This document shows, in pieces, positions 56,854 through 64,000 of a stretch of DNA of 64,000 nt (its first letter is position 1; every line of letters begins with the position of its first letter). The DNA is from Smallanthus sonchifolius (taxonomy: Eukaryota > Streptophyta > Magnoliopsida > Asterales > Asteraceae), in the NCBI GenBank assembly GCA_023525975.1, contig CM042034.1, positions 23,789,501 to 23,853,500 on the forward strand, read 5' to 3'. Under the pieces are notes generated by a model, which was not told the origin of the DNA, did no database searches, and saw only the letters and a program-made list of their open reading frames with translations. The position numbers and the translations under genes are program-made.

Positions 56854-56978
56854 CATTACATTAGGATAACATGTGTTGTTATACCCTACATTAGGATAAC
56901 ATGTGTTGTTGTGCCCTACATCACGATAACATGTGTTGTTATGCCCTACATTAGAATAATATGTGTTGTTATGCCCTT
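56854..56978. repeat. 30-bp tandem repeat, four units
   Basis: ATGTGTTGTT recurs at 56871, 56901, 56931 and 56961 within units of TACATTAGGATAAC type. It sits in the solo LTR and makes a spurious 10-residue repeat in one frame. Confidence 0.85.
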
Positions 56979-57370
56979 CAGTTACAAGGTATCATTTGTG
57001 CAACTAGCTTAACTTAGATTCTACATAAATGCTTTATAAATCATGTATCACATGAATTGTACACAAAACATTTGAATTCTATTTGTGGTATCAAAACCTA
57101 TGTATGCTCACCAACTTTTTAGTTGACCTCGTTTTTATCATGTTTCAGGTACGGATGTTGAGTTAAGATTCAAGTTGCTTCACTTAGGATTGAGGACCTA
57201 GTATTTAAATCAAATAATTTATTTATGTAGTTTCCATTTTCTGTATTGTTCGAATCTTGATCTATGAAATGAAATTGTTGTTCTAAATATTACAACTTTA
57301 GTAAACCATGAGCTTATGAACAATCTACATGTCCCGCACCGACGTTTTCGCCATCGGTTGGGGTTTGACA

Positions 57371-58045
57371 CTATGAGACTAACATTTATTTATAATCTTA
57401 ACATATCTTGTTAAAATGTTATAGCTAAGAATTATGAATAATCTTTGAAACCTTATTTGTGAAGGAAACATGAAGACGTGCAACCCTTTGGTCAAGATTT
57501 GGAAAAAAACGAAGAACAATGTTGTGTTATTTCTATTATAAAAGTTATACTAATCGAAAGTAACGATGACTCGCTCTTAAAATTTATATAACTTTGCTTT
57601 AGAATTTCATAAGTCAAGAAGTTACACACTTTTATCTAATTAAACTAATCTTAAGTTAACGATATGTATTTTACTCATCGAATTCCTTCTTAATGATTAT
57701 GGAATTAATCTATAATTGGATTTTAATTCAACCGCTTCAAAGAACATTAACATAATCATAAAATCGCCATTCATATGTTTCATCGTAATTAGTAAAGTGG
57801 ATTCCAAACTAGGATGATAGCCTTCCTTTATCTTGTTATTTTAAGTATTTTATTTACGTGTTTTCAATTGCTAATTGTTGTCACTCAAGTTAAATTTCCA
57901 AAAACAAAACAAAAATCTATTTTAACTCACTAGGCTTAATTAATCACAAGGACCAAGTAGTGAAATCGTGTCCATGGATTGATACTCGGTTCTTATCAAC
58001 TCTATATTACCACTCGACAGGTACACTTGCCTTTGTGTGTGTAAT
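57371..58045 (+). mobile_element. Gypsy-like LTR, right portion (unit 1)
   Basis: Continues the LTR broken at 54398. It ends in CATGGATTGATACTCGG, CGACAGGTACACTTGCC and GTGTGTGTAA, text I associate with the end of the R/U5 of Tat-like gypsy LTRs. Recurs in each array unit. Confidence 0.45.
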
Positions 58046-58439
58046 CTAGTTTAGATGAAACCAAATTTTAAAACTTATATTTGTGTGAAAATCTTTATTA
58101 AATATGTATATATAGTTCACACACATCAACCACCACAACCACTGCAAGAGGTCGTGGTGTGGTGAGGGGTGAACGGTTCTCTCTCTATTTGCCGATTCCC
58201 CCCCCCCCACTCTCATCTCTGTCACAGTAGTCTGCTTGCAGTCTGCCGGCAAAATCGGTGACCGTCTCTGTACTTCGTCTTCGCGCCTTCAGATCTTACT
58301 CCCCTTCTTCAGATCTATACCTTCATCTTCGCTTAAAAAGATAAATTTCAACGTGTGTGTATTGATATGTTTGTGAATTAAGTATATAAAAATATAAGTA
58401 AATATATTTTTGGATTATTTCACAAGATCAGGTTTTAAA

Positions 58440-58625
58440 TTTATAAAATAATAATTACGTTAACTTAAAACACACACGATAGACAAGTGTACTTATCGCA
58501 GTGTAATATAGTTAGGTAAGAACCAAGTATCGAATCAATGGACACGGTCGAGTTTCAATACTCAACCTTTGTTATCTTTTAACCGGATTAATTAGCGAGT
58601 GGATTTTGTGTGCTTGTAAAGCAGA
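58440..58625 (-). repeat. Inverted partner of the LTR end within each unit
   Basis: Complemented, this reads GTGTCCATTGATTCGATACT, GGTTCTTACC, TATATTACACTGCGATAAGT and ACACTTG, matching the LTR end at about 57970-58040 with many substitutions. Equivalent copies lie at about 60370-60555 and 62300-62490. It forms a potential large stem of about 450 bp span. Confidence 0.65.
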
Positions 58626-61600
58626 AAAGTAAATGACGGTAAAGTAAATAACATAAAAACAAAAATGTGCTGTAACAGAAATGTAACTAGCAGAATATTA
58701 AATTGCAGAAAATTAAATAAGGCGAAAATGATCAGATTACGGAATGTATTGCTTCGGGATTCAAATCAGCTTGTTACGTGATAATGTTAAGTTGACTAAT
58801 TCAGTGGTATGACTACTACAAACTTGTGACCCGGGTCACCGCTAGAGCCTCGTCTTCACTGCATTTGATTTGTAAATTATAATCTTTAAAATTGGTAGTG
58901 TCTCCCCTTATGGATAACATTTACCCTCAACCCATCGAATGGTCATCTCCGGGTTGGTTTAAGACATCAGACTCAAAATGCTTTATATTAAAGTTAAATA
59001 GGTGATTGTATTTTGCTCACCGGGAGGCGGTGTAACAATGAGACCAAGTATAAAGACGTACCTTTCACAACATGAGTTCACCAATTCTTGGTCGCATAAT
59101 AATCTCGTATAAAGACGTACGATCTTAGAAGTATAGACCAAGACTTGGCTTATCAATCTCTGGTCGTATAAAGACGTACGAGTTTCAAATGAAGTTTGAT
59201 TAAAAATGGTTTTACGATCTTGCTCTTTAAAATCAAGACACTCACAAATATAAAGACCAACATTTATTTAGTCTACGTTTTCGCCGTCGGTTGGGGTTTG
59301 ACACTATGAGACTAACATTTATTTATAATCTTAACATATCTTGTTAAAATGTTATAGCTAAGAATTATGAATAATCTTTGAAACCTTATTTGTGAAGGAA
59401 ACATGAAGACGTGCAACCCTTTGGTCAAGATTTGGAAAAAAACGAAGAACAATGTTGTGTTATTTCTATTATAAAAGTTATACTAATCGAAAGTAACGAT
59501 GACTCGCTCTTAAAATTTATATAACTTTGCTTTAGAATTTCATAAGTCAAGAAGTTACACACTTTTATCTAATTAAACTAATCTTAAGTTAACGATATGT
59601 AATTTACTCATCGAATTCCTTCTTAATGATTAGGGAATTAATCTATAATTGGATTTTAATTCAACCGCTTCAAAGAACATTAACATAATCATAAAATCGC
59701 CATTCATATGTTTCATCGTAATTAGTAAAGTGGATTCCAAACTAGGATGATAGCCTTCCTTTATCTTGTTATTTTAAGTATTTTATTTACGTGTTTTCAA
59801 TTGCTAATTGTTGTCACTCAAGTTAAATTTCCAAAAACAAAACAAAAATCTATTTTAACTCACTAGGCTTAATTAATCACAAGGACCAAGTAGTGAAATC
59901 ATGTCCATGGATTGATACTCGGTTCTTATCAACTCTATATTACCACTCGACAGGTACACTTGCCTTTGTGTGTGTAATCTAGTTTAGGTGAAACCAAATT
60001 TTAAAACTTATATTTGTGTGAAAATCTTTATTAAATATGTATATATAGTTCACGCACATCAACCACCACAACCACTGCAAGAGGTCGTGGTGTGGTGAGG
60101 GGTGAACGGTTCTCTCTCTATTTGCCGATTCCCCCCCCCCCTCTCATCTCTGTCACAGTAGTCTGCTTGCAGTCTGCCGGCAAAATCGGTGACCGTCTCT
60201 GTACTCCGTCTTCGCGCCTTCAGATCTTACTCCCCTTCTTCAGATCTATACATTCATCTTCGCTTAAAAAGATAAATTTCAACGTGTGTGTATTGATATG
60301 TTTGTGAATTAAGTATATAAAAATATAAGTAAATATATTTTTGGATTATTTCACAAGATCAGGTTTTAAATTTATAAAATAATAATTACGTTAACTTAAA
60401 ACACACACGATAGACAAGTGTACTTATCGCAGTGTAATATAGTTAGGTAAGAACCAAGTATCGAATCAATGGACACGGTCGAGTTTCAATACTCAACCTT
60501 TGTTATCTTTTAACCGGATTAATTAGCGAGTGGATTTTGTGTGCTTGTAAAGCAGAAAAGTAAATGACGGTAAAGTAAATAACATAAAAACAAAAATGTG
60601 CTGTAACAGAAATGTAACTAGCAGAATATTAAATTGCAGAAAATTAAATAAGGCGAAAATGATCAGATTACGGAATGTATTGCTTCGGGATTCAAATCAG
60701 CTTGTTACGTGATAATGTTAAGTTGACTAATTCAGTGGTATGACTACTACAAACTTGTGACCCGGGTCACCGCTAGAGCCTCGTCTTCACTGCATTTGAT
60801 TTGTAAATTATAATCTTTAAAATTGGTAGTGTCTCCCCTTATGGATAACATTTACCCTCAACCCATCGAATGGTCATCTCCGGGTTGGTTTAAGACATCG
60901 GACTCAAAATGCTTTATATTAAAGTTAAATAGGTGATTGTATTTTGCTCACCGGGAGGCGGTGTAACAATGAGACCAAGTATAAAGACGTACCTTTCACA
61001 ACATGAGTTCACCAATTCTTGGTCGCATAATAATCTCGTATAAAGACGTACGATCTTAGAAGTATAGACCAAGACTTGGCTTATCAATCTCTGGTCGTAT
61101 AAAGACGTACGAGTTTCAAATGAAGTTTGATTAAAAATGGTTTTACGATCTTGCTCTTTAAAATCAAGACACTCACAAATATAAAGACTAACATTTATTT
61201 AGTCTACGTTTTCGCCGTCGGTTGGGGTTTGACACTATGAGACTAACATTTATTTATAATCTTAACATATCTTGTTAAAATGTTATAGCTAAGAATTATG
61301 AATAATCTTTGAAACCTTATTTGTGAAGGAAACATGAAGACGTGCAACCCTTTGGTCAAGATTTGGAAAAAAACGAAGAACAATGTTGTGTTATTTCTAT
61401 TATAAAAGTTATACTAATCGAAAGTAACGATGACTCGCTCTTAAAATTTATATAACTTTGCTTTAGAATTTCATAAGTCAAGAAGTTACACACTTTTATC
61501 TAATTAAACTAATCTTAAGTTAACGATATGTAATTTACTCATCGAATTCCTTCTTAATGATTAGGGAATTAATCTATAATTGGATTTTAATTCAACCGCT

Positions 61601-64000
61601 TCAAAGAACATTAACATAATCATAAAATCGCCATTCATATGTTTCATCGTAATTAGTAAAGTGGATTCCAAACTAGGATGATAGCCTTCCTTTATCTTGT
61701 TATTTTAAGTATTTTATTTACGTGTTTTCAATTGCTAATTGTTGTCACTCAAGTTAAATTTCCAAAAACAAAACAAAAATCTATTTTAACTCACTAGGCT
61801 TAATTAATCACAAGGACCAAGTAGTGAAATCATGTCCATGGATTGATACTCGGTTCTTATCAACTCTATATTACCACTCGACAGGTACACTTGCCTTTGT
61901 GTGTGTAATCTAGTTTAGGTGAAACCAAATTTTAAAACTTATATTTGTGTGAAAATCTTTATTAAATATGTATATATAGTTCACGCACATCAACCACCAC
62001 AACCACTGCAAGAGGTCGTGGTGTGGTGAGGGGTGAACGGTTCTCTCTCTATTTGCCGATTCCCCCCCCCCCCCCTCTCTCATCTCTGTCACAGTAGTCT
62101 GCTTGCAGTCTGCCGGCAAAATCGGTGACCGTCTCTGTACTCCGTCTTCGCGCCTTCAGATCTTACTCCCCTTCTTCAGATCTATACATTCATCTTCGCT
62201 TAAAAAGATAAATTTCAACGTGTGTGTATTGATATGTTTGTGAATTAAGTATATAAAAATATAAGTAAATATATTTTTGGATTATTTCACAAGATCAGGT
62301 TTTAAATTTATAAAATAATAATTACGTTAACTTAAAACACACACGATAGACAAGTGTACTTATCGCAGTATAATATAGTTAGGTAAGAACCAAGTATCGA
62401 ATCAATGGACACGGTCGAGTTTCAATACTCAACCTTTGTTATCTTTTAACCGGATTAATTAGCGAGTGGATTTTGTGTGCTTGTAAAGCAGAAAAGTAAA
62501 TGACGGTAAAGTAAATAACATAAAAACAAAAATGTGCTGTAACAGAAATGTAACTAGCAGAATATTAAATTGCAGAAAATTAAATAAGGCGAAAATGATC
62601 AGATTACGGAATGTATTGCTTCGGGATTCAAATCAGCTTGTTACGTGATAATGTTAAGTTGACTAATTCAGTGGTATGACTACTACAAACTTGTGACCCG
62701 GGTCACCGCTAGAGCCTCGTCTTCACTGCATTTGATTTGTAAATTATAATCTTTAAAATTGGTAGTGTCTCCCCTTATGGATAACATTTACCCTCAACCC
62801 ATCGAATGGTCATCTCCGGGTTGGTTTAAGACATCGGACTCAAAATGCTTTATATTAAAGTTAAATAGGTGATTGTATTTTGCTCACCGGGAGGCGGTGT
62901 AACAATGGGACCAAGTATAAAGACGTACCTTTCACAACATGAGTTCACCAATTCTTGGTCGCATAATAATCTCGTATAAAGACGTACGATCTTAGAAGTA
63001 TAGACCAAGACTTGGCTTATCAATCTCTGGTCGTATAAAGACGTACGAGTTTCAAATGAAGTTTGATTAAAAATGGTTTTACGATCTTGCTCTTTAAAAT
63101 CAAGACACTCACAAATATAAAGACTAACATTTATTTAGTCTACGTTTTCGCCGTCGGTTGGGGTTTGACACTATGAGACTAACATTTATTTATAATCTTA
63201 ACATATCTTGTTAAAATGTTATAGCTAAGAATTATGAATAATCTTTGAAACCTTATTTGTGAAGGAAACATGAAGACGTGCAACCCTTTGGTCAAGATTT
63301 GGAAAAAAAACGAAGAACAATGTTGTGTTATTTCTATTATAAAAGTTATACTAATCGAAAGTAACGATGACTCGCTCTTAAAATTTATATAACTTTGCTT
63401 TAGAATTTCATAAGTCAAGAAGTTACACACTTTTATCTAATTAAACTAATCTTAAGTTAACGATATGTAATTTACTCATCGAATTCCTTCTTAATGATTA
63501 GGGAATTAATCTATAATTGGATTTTAATTCAACCGCTTCAAAGAACATTAACATAATCATAAAATCGCCATTCATATGTTTCATCGTAATTAGTAAAGTG
63601 GATTCCAAACTAGGATGATAGCCTTCCTTTATCTTGTTATTTTAAGTATTTTATTTACGTGTTTTCAATTGCTAATTGTTGTCACTCAAGTTAAATTTCC
63701 AAAAACAAAACAAAAATCTATTTTAACTCACTAGGCTTAATTAATCACAAGGACCAAGTAGTGAAATCATGTCCATGGATTGATACTCGGTTCTTATCAA
63801 CTCTATATTACCACTCGACAGGTACACTTGCCTTTGTGTGTGTAATCTAGTTTAGGTGAAACCAAATTTTAAAACTTATATTTGTGTGAAAATCTTTATT
63901 AAATATGTATATATAGTTCACGCACATCAACCACCACAACCACTGCAAGAGGTCGTGGTGTGGTGAGGGGTGAACGGTTCTCTCTCTATTTGCCGATTCC

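Larger units (their letters stand above)
54399..57370 (+). mobile_element. Solo LTR, 2972 bp, 5-bp target duplication
   Basis: Begins TGTAACATCC and ends GGTTGGGGTTTGACA, with CTATG at 54394-54398 and 57371-57375. TG...CA ends and a 5-bp duplication fit one LTR left by recombination; no gag-pol lies inside. Long LTRs with TGTAACA starts are known from chromovirus-type gypsy elements, so that is the likely class. The last 29 bases are repeated in every unit of the tandem array that follows. Confidence 0.75.
57342..64000. repeat. Tandem array of about 1.93-kb units, at least 3.4 copies
   Basis: Unit starts (ACGTTTTCGCC) are at 57342, 59275, 61206 and 63142, giving periods of 1933, 1931 and 1936. 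The units are nearly identical; units 2-4 share variants (TTTAGGTGAAACC, TACTCCGTC) that differ from unit 1 (TTTAGATGAAACC, TACTTCGTC). A C-tract varies (11, 11 and 14). Each unit holds the last 29 bases of the solo LTR plus CTATG, the right part of the gypsy-like LTR, a CT-rich stretch, a diverged inverted partner of the LTR end, and a block with repeated GTATAAAGACGTACG. No convincing ORF. The array extends past the window end. Confidence 0.9.

Noticed and set aside
56854..56978. CRISPR-like direct repeats
   Set aside because: Units are contiguous without unique spacers and the genome is a plant nucleus.
56716..57012. 98-codon ORF with a 10-residue repeat
   Set aside because: It is produced by the 30-bp tandem repeat within a solo LTR; no start context or homology.
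61910..62119. Repeated 65-70 codon ORF in the array units (MPADCKQTT...)
   Set aside because: It crosses the variable C-tract, which changes its length between units, and runs into AT-rich DNA; no sign of selection or family.

Overview
This is a plant nuclear window: AT-rich, with spliced genes, plant-only gene families and dense transposable elements. The gene set (an FD-type bZIP, a PCaP1/DREPP protein, OST48/DGL1, a PLS-type PPR protein, a small RING-H2 protein) indicates a eudicot. The family of the retrotransposon-Orf1-like protein carried by three elements here is one I associate with Asteraceae genomes, so I infer Asteraceae, without proof from the window.

Five host genes can be modelled. 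PCaP1-like (15026-15983, +, 4 exons, 197 aa); DGL1/OST48 (19741-26775, -, 13 exons, 438 aa, all splice sites GT-AG and in phase); FD-like (30138-32387, -, 3 exons, 209 aa); RING-H2 (38536-38865, -, single exon); PPR (42398-44047, +, single exon). They are unrelated functionally: microtubule/membrane cation-binding, ER N-glycosylation, florigen-dependent flowering, ubiquitin ligase and organelle RNA processing.

The rest is mobile DNA. Three copies of one MULE-type family (1-1560 partial, 4630-7596, 32537-35562) share terminal inverted repeats, 8-bp target duplications where both ends are visible, three hairpins near each end, a FAR1-like DNA-binding ORF at one end (seen in two copies) and an Athila-ORF1-like ORF at the other, with no visible transposase core. 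The third copy sits about 150 bp upstream of the FD start codon. A 2.9-kb hAT element (45870-48816) with a nearly complete transposase lies inside what looks like a PIF/Harbinger element. Other items are a PIF/Harbinger deletion derivative (51376-52715), PIF MITEs, hAT MITEs with 8-bp duplications, several short Helitrons, a SINE in the FD intron, and a Ty1/copia fragment broken by a hAT MITE in DGL1 intron 2.

From about 53.3 kb on, a gypsy-like LTR is interrupted by a 2.97-kb solo LTR (54399-57370). Its 3' end forms the left edge of a tandem array of about 1.93-kb units (57342-64000, at least 3.4 copies) that runs off the window. The most unusual items are the MULE family with its captured or accessory Orf1, its insertion next to FD, and the LTR-seeded tandem array.
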